Made by a program: the position numbers and the translations under genes
The notes under the pieces: generated by a model
The model's database searches: none
Seen by the model: the letters and a program-made list of their open reading frames with translations, nothing else
Told to the model about the DNA's origin: nothing
In this document: piece after piece, positions 21,701 to 29,132 of the stretch
Position numbering within the stretch: position 1 is the stretch's first letter
Layout of the letters: each line of letters opens with the position of its first letter
Source: a virus
Virus record (IMG/VR): IMGVR_UViG_3300020400_000025
Location: 1 to 29,132 of that record
Direction: 5' to 3' (one strand)
DNA length: 29,132 nt

Positions 21701-24700
21701 GCGATAAAGGGTGGTGACGCCAGTTCTTGTGTTCTTTTCCTTGCCCCTTAAAACTAATTGTCGTTGCGTTATCTCATACGCTTCTGCTCGGATGTCTCGC
21801 AAATCTTGTGTCGTAAACGTCTGGTCATTATGTGATGGTGCGTCATCGCCATACCTTAAATCGCGGGGGTTTCTGCCAGCAATACGCTGATATGATGCGC
21901 TCAACAGAAATGCTATGTATTCAAGGTTAACAGACTCACCCTTAATTTTTCTGGGGTAATAAGATTGTGCGTACATTTGGCTGTCTGTCTGCTCTTCCGC
22001 CGCAATCAGGAATGGCTCGGCCTCTTCCTGTAGGTGTTCAAGAGTTCTTCTCTTGGTGGCTGTGTCCGAGAAGTCAAACAGAAGTTTTATTGTGTCGGCA
22101 AACTCAAAGGGGCTGGTGGATACTCTTTCTAGAAGTCTTAATTTGCCGCTACGTTCCCCATCATAAAAATCAACAGGCGTAATGCTGTACTTAATATTAT
22201 TAACTTGGTTTCTGGCATCCTGTATCGCTATGTCTGTGGTGATGGCTTCGTCTAATTCTTCTTCAGTTAGCGCACGGGTAACAACATCCAGCGCTACATC
22301 GTTCACGCTATCTTTAATTGTATCTGCGTCAGGCGTTGCTACTCCCTCACGGGCAACCCTTGCCCTGTTCTCGGTGCTTGCTATTTCACCGCTTTCAATG
22401 GATGCAAATATCTGGTCGGGACTTGTAAAGCCAGTATCTCCGAAGCCCCTCATAATCCCTTTAAAGAAGTCTATAATCCTGTCGAATAATGTCTTGGTTG
22501 TGCCGACTACCTTCATCTGACCGCCCGCATACAAGCGGAACATCTCGGCAATAGCCTCTTCGACTACCAATGCCTCATCACCCCTAGCGCCATAAGTTCT
22601 TTTTGCGCGGTCATAGAATGTGTATTCGCGTACCTCTGTTGAGCCGTCCCTGTTCACCTTTACAAACTTGCGTGACTTCGCGGCTTTTGTGAGGGTTGCC
22701 CATTCTTTTTGTGTGAATAAGCCTAGGTCATATAATGCGTGCAGTGTTTCATGGTTTAGCACTCCCATAACACCAGCTTCAAATTCCTGCGGGTCTACAT
22801 CCAGACCGTGCATCGCTGTAGCCAGTGTGATTACCTTCTCACTAGGATTGTAAGAGCCTTGTGCTAACGTCCCTTCTGGCCCATCTAATTTAGCAACCAC
22901 GTTTACTGCGGCGAGGTCTTCGTCTATCCCTACTTCTTTCAATCTTTCTTTGACTTTAACCTCGACATCCTGCCGTGCGTTTTCAAACTTGGCAGTCGCC
23001 CTGATTGCCTCATCTCTTTTAGTCCGCGCCCTGTTTTGAGCCTCAGTGTTTAGCTGTGGCCCCTGCTTTGACCTTGCAGATTTGCGGGCAGTCCTTTGAG
23101 CTTTGATAACTTTAGCTAACCTGTCTAGTTCTGACTGGCTTTCTGCTATGCGAGAGCGGGCGTCCTCTATCTCCGCTATGGCTTTCTTGTATTTTTCTGG
23201 TTGTTTCTGCTCCAGCTTTGCTATCTTTTTTTCTTCTTTCTGTATCTGCCTATCTGCCGCCTCTATGGAAGTGTTTAATTCAGCAACCCTTTGCTCAAGC
23301 TCTCTAATTGGTTGCGCCTTTGTTTCGGCATCGGCAGTCGCCGCGTACTTGTTTCTTTTGTATTCCTCTATTACGCCGTCAGCCACCATGCGCCGCCTAA
23401 TAGCTACTGCGCCAGCCCTGTTTGTCTTGCTGACTTTCATAATATCTTGAACGCTTACATTCGCGTTATCGACAACCTTGCCTTCATTGTCTCTAGTTTG
23501 AGAAATGGCTAGGCGAACAGCTTTTTCATATTGTGACCACCTAAAACCATCGGGTCTTTGGAAGTATATTTCTGGCGCACCATCTACAGTGCCTCTAAAC
23601 GTCAGGGGTTTTTGCTCCCTCGCAATACGATTAGCGGCACGCTTGCCAAGGGTTTCCTGTATTTCTGGTATTTCAATATCTCTACCGGGTTCCGGGTCAC
23701 CTCGGTTGGCTCGCGCATCCCGAACTTTTTTTTGTTCTGCCTTGCTAAGATGAGATAATTTTACAGGGGAAAAGTTGGTTGCAACTTCTTCGTTAATACC
23801 AGACAGAACTGCCGCCCTGCTTTCGGGGGGTATGTTCTCTTCGTTAAACGGCACGGCCTCTTGCTCAAGCACACCTATCTGCGGGTCGTCTATCTCGGTA
23901 AGGTTTGCCGCCCTGTTCGACAGTCTGTCGTACTCTTTTTGTTGCGCTATACCATCGTTAGCCCGTTCTATTTCTTCCAGTCGGTCTGCCTCTAGCTGTG
24001 TCTTTCCTACCGTTTTTTCTTTTTCGCCTTTAACCGCGTCAATGGCACCGCGCACTGTACCACCAACGATGCCAGCGGCGATGCCAACCTCAACATATTC
24101 TTTAATCGCTTCTTCGCTATCAATCGGCTTACCAGCTTGCATGCGTGTTAAGATTGTTTGACCTATTTCAGTTGGCACTTCTGTTATTGCGCCCTTAAAA
24201 GCACCAACACCAGCCCGCCCAGCGAGCGCCCTTTTCGCGCTCTGTTGCATAGCAGGGGTCATTGATTTACTGGAGATAAAAGACTTTTTAGTCAGAAGGG
24301 GTTTTGCTATTTCGCCTCCCAAGCCAAGCACTATCCTGTCGCTAAGGGTGTCTAGAAATGTTGCAGGCAGTGCAAACAAAGCCGCCGCGCCATCATCAAC
24401 ATGCGGTATTATACCCTCTGCTACGCTCTGGTCTTGTTCCAGTAGATTTTCACCAAACAATATCGGGTAGTTCAGGGCCGCGCCCGCGCTTGCACTCAGG
24501 ATGCCTGCGCCCACAGCGCCAAGGCCAAGCACTGGAGCCGCCACCGCCGCCCCTGTCGCGCCGACAGCCGCTGGCAAAAGCGTTGCAATTCCTTGTCCTA
24601 GAGTTTCTCCAACGTAAGTAAGGCCAGACCCTACCCCTGACACATCTTCAAGGCGTGTAGCGTATTGCGCTACGTCTTGTAGCTCTGCTTCATTGTGAGC

Positions 24701-24997
24701 AACAACCTCTTCACCATATTCTTCAAGACCCGCGAAGCCAAGGTTCTCGCCTACAGACTGAAGCGCCCTGCCAAACATCATTTGTGTTTGGTCTATGCCC
24801 ATGCCGAAGCCCCTGCCTAAAGCTGTCCCCGGCGGGTTGGTTATTTTTTCAATTTCTTGAGCTGATATTTGAAGTTCATCGCCTTGTTGAGCTACAAGGT
24901 TTTTGAAGTTTTCAAGCTCTTTTGGCGTGGGGTTATTGCTCGCAATCTGCGCTTGATATACCTGACCGCTTTTCCCTAATCTATATATAGTCCCCAT
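15791..24997 (-). CDS. Giant polyvalent virion protein, 3068 aa (zincin + LPD38)
   Basis: A single uninterrupted frame of 9.2 kb. The N-terminal 330 residues are Gly/Ala-rich with hydrophobic stretches that could insert into membranes. A charged coiled coil lies near 555-635. A zincin-like protease motif HETLH (749-753) has a downstream EEAIAEMF helix (813-820), as in large polyvalent phage proteins. A conserved helical domain near 1245-1420 (SQQTEVDENF...AVRAYYQHRAG) is also of a type embedded in such proteins. Near 2520-2560, NPEFFVTNFLRD is typical of the LPD38 region. The C-terminus is basic and helical. Such proteins are packed in the virion and thought to be ejected into the host. The ATG at 24997 follows the upstream stop by 4 bases with a poor ribosome binding site, so translational coupling is likely. 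Confidence 0.95.
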   Translation of the reverse strand: MGTIYRLGKSGQVYQAQIASNNPTPKELENFKNLVAQQGDELQISAQEIEKITNPPGTALGRGFGMGIDQTQMMFGRALQSVGENLGFAGLEEYGEEVVAHNEAELQDVAQYATRLEDVSGVGSGLTYVGETLGQGIATLLPAAVGATGAAVAAPVLGLGAVGAGILSASAGAALNYPILFGENLLEQDQSVAEGIIPHVDDGAAALFALPATFLDTLSDRIVLGLGGEIAKPLLTKKSFISSKSMTPAMQQSAKRALAGRAGVGAFKGAITEVPTEIGQTILTRMQAGKPIDSEEAIKEYVEVGIAAGIVGGTVRGAIDAVKGEKEKTVGKTQLEADRLEEIERANDGIAQQKEYDRLSNRAANLTEIDDPQIGVLEQEAVPFNEENIPPESRAAVLSGINEEVATNFSPVKLSHLSKAEQKKVRDARANRGDPEPGRDIEIPEIQETLGKRAANRIAREQKPLTFRGTVDGAPEIYFQRPDGFRWSQYEKAVRLAISQTRDNEGKVVDNANVSVQDIMKVSKTNRAGAVAIRRRMVADGVIEEYKRNKYAATADAETKAQPIRELEQRVAELNTSIEAADRQIQKEEKKIAKLEQKQPEKYKKAIAEIEDARSRIAESQSELDRLAKVIKAQRTARKSARSKQGPQLNTEAQNRARTKRDEAIRATAKFENARQDVEVKVKERLKEVGIDEDLAAVNVVAKLDGPEGTLAQGSYNPSEKVITLATAMHGLDVDPQEFEAGVMGVLNHETLHALYDLGLFTQKEWATLTKAAKSRKFVKVNRDGSTEVREYTFYDRAKRTYGARGDEALVVEEAIAEMFRLYAGGQMKVVGTTKTLFDRIIDFFKGIMRGFGDTGFTSPDQIFASIESGEIASTENRARVAREGVATPDADTIKDSVNDVALDVVTRALTEEELDEAITTDIAIQDARNQVNNIKYSITPVDFYDGERSGKLRLLERVSTSPFEFADTIKLLFDFSDTATKRRTLEHLQEEAEPFLIAAEEQTDSQMYAQSYYPRKIKGESVNLEYIAFLLSASYQRIAGRNPRDLRYGDDAPSHNDQTFTTQDLRDIRAEAYEITQRQLVLRGKEKNTRTGVTTLYRVGELRPNEAMSFTTDPSIFRNEEKISNLPWLEGRARLMETYLVNNEDVLIHMDALIKDNQSEHEAIVMSGDVRQRDNRLPEAKLQDKKDRIVNAIHDGGRNRIPFDGMGLNTTGLFDPTGTIKYSYLPTAPHLENPQQLGALRRRLNFLFKDGIGNAFWYEKSAEAILRATAYNKEEARKLAGLIAKTSQQTEVDENFMLAVRAYYQHRAGQPMRGIRFASADQLQEILDGAEPRGLKINPFYKNLMKHIDPENYGDTKDVTIDLWMQRAFGYKREGSPTQGQIKFIGGEIQRLADANGMEPEQVQAAIWVAYKSRQEGTEKVGSNYPAQDYADGMKKNLAQISWESIPSFDSGHLNEAFDADPAVLSQFHVDMSKVFLDNEGFDSIAEMFGIVTPDNFVAPGFFEGRTSPGTQTEVVAPSRKKDDNKDFALDDRSIDNLNAYAAVMGIVLKQDGVGWHRPFFQTSINKGDRNSVLIDIGRTLTPDEQIVFAEEMQAEFGHGEFGGVASREGLRIIHWPYMYSDEANVKLKRQENIAFQDGVANAVQRAGDKLGLEEVGLANFYSETGYLFNNWTENFNGENYLQGIREGRPDLFERATLLIAELQNRAREVEQTYADTYGWTINERLNDAYRTERGLEEAPPRVLEDPDEFLEALPAREPSENANTKYSILETEFELIPKSDGGRGFGKFVDRDGVEKTIFLTNGRHVIDNGKGLQHGLAHMEEGGKNNDFARASVKNVVGADGKQEEASKYTTAQQAIEALMGQLDVQNNVGIRIPVKERPDGTFELNRNKIGKINGVIKATKIPDINSEIYPTEAYKTEFYWFGKNNGLDDTKVMRLITRRIFPNELSDIVDATDGLELNAKQQQALANRLHLIVTAYPQERRAAERDIAKLVGVQAEIDDAIDNNKIRNMPAEKRAKRLARRQGSKFSIVPTHPTVAVNPDAGTQVDNAKGVYLYGKNAEFMAKVLGVPIKALASTGLFGDIDAKEVTDNLVTKLQDAFLPVGQFIDEIRKAGFEVPDAFDTYLMEEQYHNKTGYMLRRAEEILFKPILENIKALGVSPRLQAALENVQGKDGKGFFASMIQIGKNSQLALAETYLFALHAKERNAYIRQIDPKNDSGSGMTDAEADAILGIINSDPAARADLQRISDDVQNLVETTRKMNIATGLEPDRQQELTYEGTQKRVPYPQYQNYVPLKGFLEIDSDKTEAELNEIRRKTANKYGAKGKEYIAALGRGSYPDNLVASLFNQHQRAIDRGQRNLVGQSFLKMIDNTEVITNKRTVVRQGEVVELERSREEIIQEIQDSNRITEAQKEELISRIDAGDSSVSVERVDEYRDIVQGVATVGQRAKSVKIMDKNGFVKSIGSVNRDDPNVMTVKVNGEEVQITLNDPRIAKALKGATGLGPDNSHFLVRAMTSVNRFLSSINTSYNPEFFVTNFLRDITTGLTNINANEIEGITKDVAKSIPRTLKNLRAIIRDGETNELSQVYEEFLEDGGQSALNMIDSLEQQLGKMDSILGEANDPKLVSQFKKGLDKLTNSPLAQLVENYNSVIENGIRVATYKTLREKGFTRERAGQAARNVTVNFSKGGEQKVLMNSLYLFYNASIQGSFALMTAATRSKKVRAIWMSAVVAGFLQDQANALLSEEDEDGQKIYDKIPDYVLEHNYILPFGFGDRGYTSIPLPYGLNFAVNMGRSLSRRGRGAYTNGEFTNSFFGTFVDAVNPIGGTESMFNFVFPTVLDPFIDIVENEDFANKPIYKEGSPFGLQKPDSQLYWSTTSPIFKNTADFLNTATGGSPAKSGLIDWSPDSMEYWYGFLTGGVGRFVERSGRFAFNVVDDPASLFSEEGLRQIPFTRKIFGSVSSREDTTRFIAGRDQILTIEADLKDAIARRDRGRIESIRSQYQRELKLLGRMKATNNARNRLIRKKAKIAKNPRIPEVTKQKMLDKIDEQLQRATQRGNMVVSELYR

Positions 24998-25001
24998 ATC
25001 A

Positions 25002-26063
25002 TTAGTTGCTCAAGCTACCCAAATCGACTGTGCCTCGACCACCAAGCTCGCCCATTAATCTAGACCGCACGCTTTCAATGTCACTTCTTAAATCGACTTC
25101 GCCAGCCCCTAACTCTTGCAAGTCGATTAGTGCCTTCAAAGTCTCTGTGAAGTTTTTAACTCTATCTCCGCTTGTTTCTCCAGAAGTCGCCGCTTTCTGT
25201 AACGCTATCTCTGTGTCAAGAACATCCGCCAAGCCTGTCTGGTATCTATCAGAAGCGTCTTGATACGCTTGTATTCCAGCCACGCCAGCCTTGCCTAGGG
25301 CTTCCCCAAAGCCGCCCTCTGTTGGTTGCATGAGGGTAAACCCTGCCTGAGCTAGAGCAAGATACTTGTCCATGTCTGCGCTCTTCTGACGTTGCTCCAT
25401 CAAATCCATGATGCGGTCTTGGATTGTTTCTGTGCCTTCGCTTTGGGACGCGCCACCACGGACAAGTCCGAAACCCTGAGCGCCCATTGGCTTCATGCCA
25501 ACCATTTGCCTATAAGCCTCTTCAACGTCATCGGCGTTCTGAATCCGTTTTCCTGTGGCAGGATTTATTCCAAGTTTACCCTCACCATAGGTGTTAGAGG
25601 GGCCGGGCCGTACGCCGTACAAATCACGATATGATTTTCCAAAATTCGATGGTTTTAGCCCCGTTATCAGTCTGTCAAAAAATGACGGATTAGGATTGCC
25701 TGTGCTACCGCCATAAATGGGGGAAGTGCTACCACCCATGTTCATACCCATAGCCTCGCCGCTCATTGGCTCTTGCATTTGGGCAATACCTGTATTCATA
25801 GCCATGTCTGTTTGCGGAGCCATAGATTGCGCCATAGCTCCTATGCCACCCTGCGGTGCGCCTGCGGCGGCTACGAGCTTTTCTGCAACTGTTGGTTGTT
25901 GCTGTGCCTGTCGCGCCTCAAAGTCCTGCTTCATACGCTGTCTGCGGTTTAACTCTGACAGCACCAGAAACTGCGGTGCTTGACCGCTTGGCATTTGCAT
26001 TTCTTTAACAAGTTGCTCTTGAGAAAAATCTTTGAGGGCATCCTGCACTTCTAATACATTCAT
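25002..26063 (-). CDS. Putative internal virion/tail protein, 353 aa
   Basis: The N-terminus (QFLVLSELNRRQRMKQDFEARQAQQQ, in pieces at about 31-56) and the Met/Gly/Gln-rich stretch at 60-125 resemble a structural protein encoded directly before the giant protein in many phage genomes. The central part (130-190) has NPSFFDRLITGLKP and an INPATGKRIQNADD segment, and the C-terminal third is helical. No enzyme motif is visible. The ATG at 26063 follows a run of G in the end of the upstream gene. The downstream giant gene begins 4 bases after its stop. Virion role is inferred from position and sequence style. Confidence 0.82.
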   Translation of the reverse strand: MNVLEVQDALKDFSQEQLVKEMQMPSGQAPQFLVLSELNRRQRMKQDFEARQAQQQPTVAEKLVAAAGAPQGGIGAMAQSMAPQTDMAMNTGIAQMQEPMSGEAMGMNMGGSTSPIYGGSTGNPNPSFFDRLITGLKPSNFGKSYRDLYGVRPGPSNTYGEGKLGINPATGKRIQNADDVEEAYRQMVGMKPMGAQGFGLVRGGASQSEGTETIQDRIMDLMEQRQKSADMDKYLALAQAGFTLMQPTEGGFGEALGKAGVAGIQAYQDASDRYQTGLADVLDTEIALQKAATSGETSGDRVKNFTETLKALIDLQELGAGEVDLRSDIESVRSRLMGELGGRGTVDLGSLSN

Positions 26064-26066
26064 GGA

Positions 26067-27365
26067 TTAGCCCCCCAGTGCTTTAATTAGGCTCACCCCG
26101 CCAATGCCAGCACCCAATGCTTGTTGCAGTGGGTTTTGCTGTAATAGGCGTTGCTCTGTTAGACCCATTTGCGCTGGCATACCTCTTAATATACCACTCA
26201 AGAAGTTTAGCTGTTCTTTGCCATATCCCTGTTGTCTCAGGAAGTCTTCATAGTCTAGGTCAAGGGCGGCTTGCTCGCGCAAGTCTAACTGTTGGCCTAC
26301 CGCGCCCAAGGCTTGTATTGCTTCTAAGTCTCCAGCGCGAGCCATTTGCTGTAGTTTAGCAAGTTGAGCCGCTTGTTCGCTTGCCGCTCCAGCCGCATCT
26401 ATACCAAACTGCGCCGCCGCTCTATCTTCTTGCGCTTGATTAGCTTGAGTTCTGGCAAAGTCTTCGTACTGCGCCGCCTGTACTCTAGCTTTTTCGGCGG
26501 CGGCTTGGTCGCCTGCGCGGGCAAACTCTTCAGCTTGCGCTCTTTCTCTTGCCGCAAGCTCGTTGTAGCGTCTGCTTTCTTGCTCCATCATAGCAGTGCG
26601 GTCTTGACCAAACATACTAGCCGCTTGCTCAAACGCCTGCTGTTGGCCTTGTGCTTGTATATCGCCAAGCTGGTCTTGCAAATCTTCTTCAGCCAGCATG
26701 TCTTGCAAGAACTTTCTTCCGCTTTCTAAACCGCCAGACTGTCGTATCGCCTGTGCATCTCGCCCTTGTTGCATACGCTGGAAGTCTTTAACTGCCGCAT
26801 CCTTTTGCCTGTCTACGACATTCTGCATGTATGGGGACATATAATCTTCTATTACGCCCTCATCCGTAAACTTGGAAACGTCTTGAAAATCAAACTTTGA
26901 AAACTCTGTCGGGTCGCGAAAATTATATTCATCAAATCCTTGGAACCCAGTAAACTGAAACGGCTGACTTCCCGGCCCTGTCATTTGGTCTTGTATGTAC
27001 GCCAAATTACCAGCAGTTGCCCCCATTGCCGCATCAATTCCCGGCTGTCCCATACCAAATATATCTCTAACAGCTTGGTTAGCGCTTAGTGTGTCATCAC
27101 TTAGCATGCCAATTCTTGGACGACTATATGGTGTGTATGGTCTTTTGCTTTCTTGCTCGGCCCTGTTTGCCAGATTTACCATGTATGGTTTCAGATATTC
27201 CGGCAGATTAGTTTGCGTTACATTGGATGTTGTCGTTGCCGGAGCCTTGCTACCCTTGCCATAGCACAGGTGTCCGTTTAGCTTTTTATCAAGCCATTCG
27301 TCTTCACATTCTATTGCTTGACCCAGAAGGTCATCAAATTCTAATTTGTTTTGGCTCATCATCAT
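26067..27365 (-). CDS. Putative virion protein, Ala/Gln-rich coiled coil, 432 aa
   Basis: After an N-terminal region with a Thr-rich stretch and NLPEYLKPYMVNLANRA (about 54-70), a Tyr/Pro-rich segment and FDEYNFRDPTEF, the protein becomes a long Ala/Gln/Glu-rich helix (about 185-360). This is typical of tail-tip, tail-fibre-associated or ejected phage proteins. The end is Leu/Gly-rich and may be membrane-active. Three ATG codons in a row (27365, 27362 and 27359) follow GGTGAACCTT; a longer frame to a TTG at 27395 lacks a ribosome binding site. The start overlaps the acetyltransferase-like gene, and the stop lies 3 bases before the next gene's start. Confidence 0.82.
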   Translation of the reverse strand: MMMSQNKLEFDDLLGQAIECEDEWLDKKLNGHLCYGKGSKAPATTTSNVTQTNLPEYLKPYMVNLANRAEQESKRPYTPYSRPRIGMLSDDTLSANQAVRDIFGMGQPGIDAAMGATAGNLAYIQDQMTGPGSQPFQFTGFQGFDEYNFRDPTEFSKFDFQDVSKFTDEGVIEDYMSPYMQNVVDRQKDAAVKDFQRMQQGRDAQAIRQSGGLESGRKFLQDMLAEEDLQDQLGDIQAQGQQQAFEQAASMFGQDRTAMMEQESRRYNELAARERAQAEEFARAGDQAAAEKARVQAAQYEDFARTQANQAQEDRAAAQFGIDAAGAASEQAAQLAKLQQMARAGDLEAIQALGAVGQQLDLREQAALDLDYEDFLRQQGYGKEQLNFLSGILRGMPAQMGLTEQRLLQQNPLQQALGAGIGGVSLIKALGG

Positions 27366-27783
27366 AAGGTTCACCGATTTCACATTTATAAGCAATGTAG
27401 TTTACTTTCCATCCAAACTTACTTAACGCTCTGCCCCAGCCTTTTCTTCCGTATCCCTCAAGATGTTTGCAGTTATGGTCTTTTGCATATCTTGTGAGTA
27501 TTTCAAGCGCATCTGGCAACCATTTACCCATTTTGTCTCCGCCTACCCAATCCATACTTAATGTCTTGCAGTTTGGCATCCTGACTATTCTGGTAGTAAA
27601 GGCCGCAATAGGTTTATCTTCTTCAAGAACAAACCAGAGTTCATACATTCCGGTTTGTATACCCTCGTACACATCAGTAATGTGATAAGAGTGCCTCTGC
27701 GTCTTTACCGCATCTTCTAGTAACGCCCTCGCATCAGGCCAAGCCGTGTCTAGAGCGTCCCGTGGGACAACAGTTACAATCAT
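27334..27783 (-). CDS. GNAT-like acetyltransferase-fold protein, 149 aa
   Basis: The length and pattern fit a GNAT-type fold. Central strands LWFVLEEDKPIAAFTTRIV (49-67) precede a segment of the form PNCKTLSMDWVGGDKM, a helix DALEILTRYAKDHNC and a final motif GYGRKGWGRALSKFGWKV. Related proteins occur among virion genes of many tailed phages. No acyl acceptor or role is known to me, and the acetyl-CoA loop is only partly recognisable. The ATG at 27783 overlaps the stop of the upstream gene (ATGA). AGGAGG lies 13 bases before it. Confidence 0.75.
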   Translation of the reverse strand: MIVTVVPRDALDTAWPDARALLEDAVKTQRHSYHITDVYEGIQTGMYELWFVLEEDKPIAAFTTRIVRMPNCKTLSMDWVGGDKMGKWLPDALEILTRYAKDHNCKHLEGYGRKGWGRALSKFGWKVNYIAYKCEIGEPYDDEPKQIRI

Positions 27784-29000
27784 ACGGGCAACATGGCCTC
27801 CTGCGGTATATCGGGTGGTTGTTCTGTCATGCCCGTTCTGGCAGTTCTCACCCTATCCATCATGTCGTATAGCGCCTTTGCGCCTGCATCTGACGAGCCG
27901 TTGCCTATTCCGCTAACAACATCGGCGGGTACAACAAACTCATCATTAGAAAGAAGCACATCCTGCTCCCCATCTATGTTGGCTGGTATCATATCATCCA
28001 TGCCATCGCCCGCTCCGCGCTGTAGTCCTTCGCCACCGCGCATACGGTTTGCACCAAATTGACCGCTACGCACTCTATCAACTAAATCTTCAAGAGCGCT
28101 TTCTCCAAATTTAGAAACAAACATCGCCAAGTCTTCCTGCGGGGTTTCGGACTTGCCTGTAATAGCACGCACTGCATCGGCAATAATTTCTTTGTCATTC
28201 TTTCCTGTATCAGGTGAGCCGCCCTCTATCATAGAAGTGATGCCGCCTTCCTGCATGTAGCCCATTTTGTTTCTGACGCCTTCAGGCAGTTTACGCAGGC
28301 CGGGATTTTTGTCCGCTGATGGTAAAGCCTTTAATCCACCGCCACCTTCAGCAAGTTTAAGAAGCCCCTCATCTTCAACAGGCAATTCAAATCCATAGTC
28401 TGCCTCTATGCCCTTGCGGGTGTCGCCACCTATTGGTGTTCCCCTGTCATCTGGGGCGCTGGTCTTTTTGTAAACAGCTTTGCTCCCCGGCAATTTCATT
28501 GGCTCCATAGGTTGCATAGCCCCTGCCGCCGTACCGCCGAGTAAGCCCGCACCAAGGTTGCTACCAGCTACTGACATGCCTGAAACATCGCCTATTGCCT
28601 TAGTTAAATCCGCGCCTTTAGCCAAACCGCCCGCCTTATTAATTTGTGACGCTATAGTTTCTGGCGCTAATTCCATGCCAATAATATTTGTCGGTGTTGT
28701 AGCCCCTGCTTGACCAAGAGCCTTTGTAACACCCTTTGTAGTAGCTTCTGTAACCCCTTCTGGAAGACCTGTGGGGCCAGCCCCGCCCATTCCGCCTAGA
28801 AGTTTGCTTCCTATGCCTGCCGTAAGTCCTGATGTCAGACCTGTACCAAGGGCTGTCTCTAAATCATCGCCCTGTGCCAGTGAGCCAAGACCAGCGCCCA
28901 AGCCAGCAAGCCCCGCGCCAGTAAGTCCAAGACCGCCAGCAAAAGCTGTCCCACCCAAAAGAGTCGGTGCTAATATTGAGCCTATAAGTGGAAGAACCAT
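27780..29000 (-). CDS. Gly-rich putative virion protein, 406 aa
   Basis: Residues 1-75 are strongly hydrophobic and Gly/Ala/Leu-rich, suggesting membrane interaction, for example during ejection. The last 100 residues hold a block seen in many podovirus-like genomes: GDGMDDMIPANIDGEQDVLL, then SNDEFVVPADVVSGIGNGSS, then DAGAKALYDMMDRVRTARTG. Its function is not established to my knowledge. The ATG at 29000 follows AGGAGATTGAT, the clearest ribosome binding site of the virion block. It is encoded directly downstream of the amidase gene, with an ATGA overlap to the gene that follows. Confidence 0.85.
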   Translation of the reverse strand: MVLPLIGSILAPTLLGGTAFAGGLGLTGAGLAGLGAGLGSLAQGDDLETALGTGLTSGLTAGIGSKLLGGMGGAGPTGLPEGVTEATTKGVTKALGQAGATTPTNIIGMELAPETIASQINKAGGLAKGADLTKAIGDVSGMSVAGSNLGAGLLGGTAAGAMQPMEPMKLPGSKAVYKKTSAPDDRGTPIGGDTRKGIEADYGFELPVEDEGLLKLAEGGGGLKALPSADKNPGLRKLPEGVRNKMGYMQEGGITSMIEGGSPDTGKNDKEIIADAVRAITGKSETPQEDLAMFVSKFGESALEDLVDRVRSGQFGANRMRGGEGLQRGAGDGMDDMIPANIDGEQDVLLSNDEFVVPADVVSGIGNGSSDAGAKALYDMMDRVRTARTGMTEQPPDIPQEAMLPV

Positions 29001-29001
29001 A

Positions 29002-29132
29002 TCAATCTCCTATATGGGCGTATTCTGACTTGGCATCGAAAGACGGGCAGGCTTTGTCAGAAAAGTCCCTATGTCCGTATATTATCGCACTAGGGTAGCT
29101 TTTTTTCAACAAGCCCAACAAAGTTTCTAGCG
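29002..29132 (-). CDS. N-acetylmuramoyl-L-alanine amidase (T7-lysozyme type), C-terminal end
   Basis: Only the last 42 residues are inside the window; the gene continues beyond 29132. The visible part contains IIYGHRDFSDKACPSFDAKSEY in overlapping pieces. GHRD and KACPSFDA reproduce the end of the Amidase_2 fold: the zinc-binding His, the active-site Lys and the zinc-binding Cys have the same spacing as His122, Lys128 and Cys130 of T7 lysozyme. The enzyme cuts the amide bond of peptidoglycan during lysis; in T7 it also inhibits the phage RNA polymerase. Whether the latter holds here cannot be judged. The stop lies one base before the ATG of the 406-aa gene on the same strand. Confidence 0.88.
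   Translation of the reverse strand, partial: LETLLGLLKKSYPSAIIYGHRDFSDKACPSFDAKSEYAHIGD

Noticed and set aside
18718-23786. AGTTATCTGTAACT (18718) and AGTTGGTTGCAACT (23773) inside the giant gene
   Set aside because: They fit the outer dyad but lie deep inside coding sequence, far from any gene start. I treat them as probable chance matches, although the second differs from the copy at 275 by one base.
1-29132. CRISPR array, tRNA genes, insertion sequences or integrase with attachment sites
   Set aside because: No regularly spaced repeats, no cloverleaf with a recognisable T-loop, and no transposase or recombinase motifs were seen on either strand.

Overview
This window is a piece of a double-stranded DNA bacteriophage genome. 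It carries a small-terminase-like protein, a primase/helicase, a RusA-type resolvase, a recombination and nuclease operon, a block of virion genes ending in a 3068-residue protein, and the end of a T7-lysozyme-type amidase. The T7-like lysozyme, the primase/helicase fusion and the very large polyvalent (probably internal or ejected) virion protein suggest a short-tailed phage. Strong AGGAG ribosome binding sites, TTGACA-type promoters and a MoxR/VWA gene pair point to a proteobacterial, perhaps marine, host. The host cannot be fixed from the sequence. No integrase, tRNA or CRISPR array was seen. The large terminase, portal, capsid and DNA polymerase must lie outside the window if they are present.

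Layout. Positions 1-286 are non-coding, downstream of the minus-strand small terminase gene (287-763). Positions 764-1277 hold no convincing protein gene, but have a perfect 14-bp dyad, a TTGACA promoter, a hairpin-rich stretch and a terminator, so a non-coding RNA is a candidate. Positions 1278-7482 (plus strand) are an accessory or early region of 12 small to medium genes. It is built as short cassettes, most of one gene, each closed by a GC hairpin with a T-run. From 2624 onward most cassettes open with a dyad of the form AGTT-N6-AACT just before the ribosome binding site. Its centre is an AAA+ MoxR-like ATPase followed by an HExxH/VWA (COG3864-like) protein.

A strong terminator at 7571-7605 separates this from the minus-strand primase/helicase (7621-9405), an AT-rich repeat block (a possible origin) and a resolvase overlapping a small gene (9571-10111). 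A plus-strand promoter at 10123 then drives a compact operon (10175-15790) of overlapping genes: a RecB-like nuclease, a putative single-strand annealing protein, an HNH protein, a PD-(D/E)XK nuclease, an AlpA-like regulator and several unknowns. It meets the minus-strand virion block (15791-29000) with no gap. That block begins downstream of the amidase gene (29002-29132, partial) and contains four medium-sized proteins followed by the 9.2-kb giant gene.

The most interesting signals are four: the dispersed dyad family, which is also found 9-22 bp upstream of three sigma70-like promoters and inside the first codons of three genes; the terminator-per-cassette design; the untranslated structured region; and the phage-borne MoxR/VWA-metallopeptidase pair.
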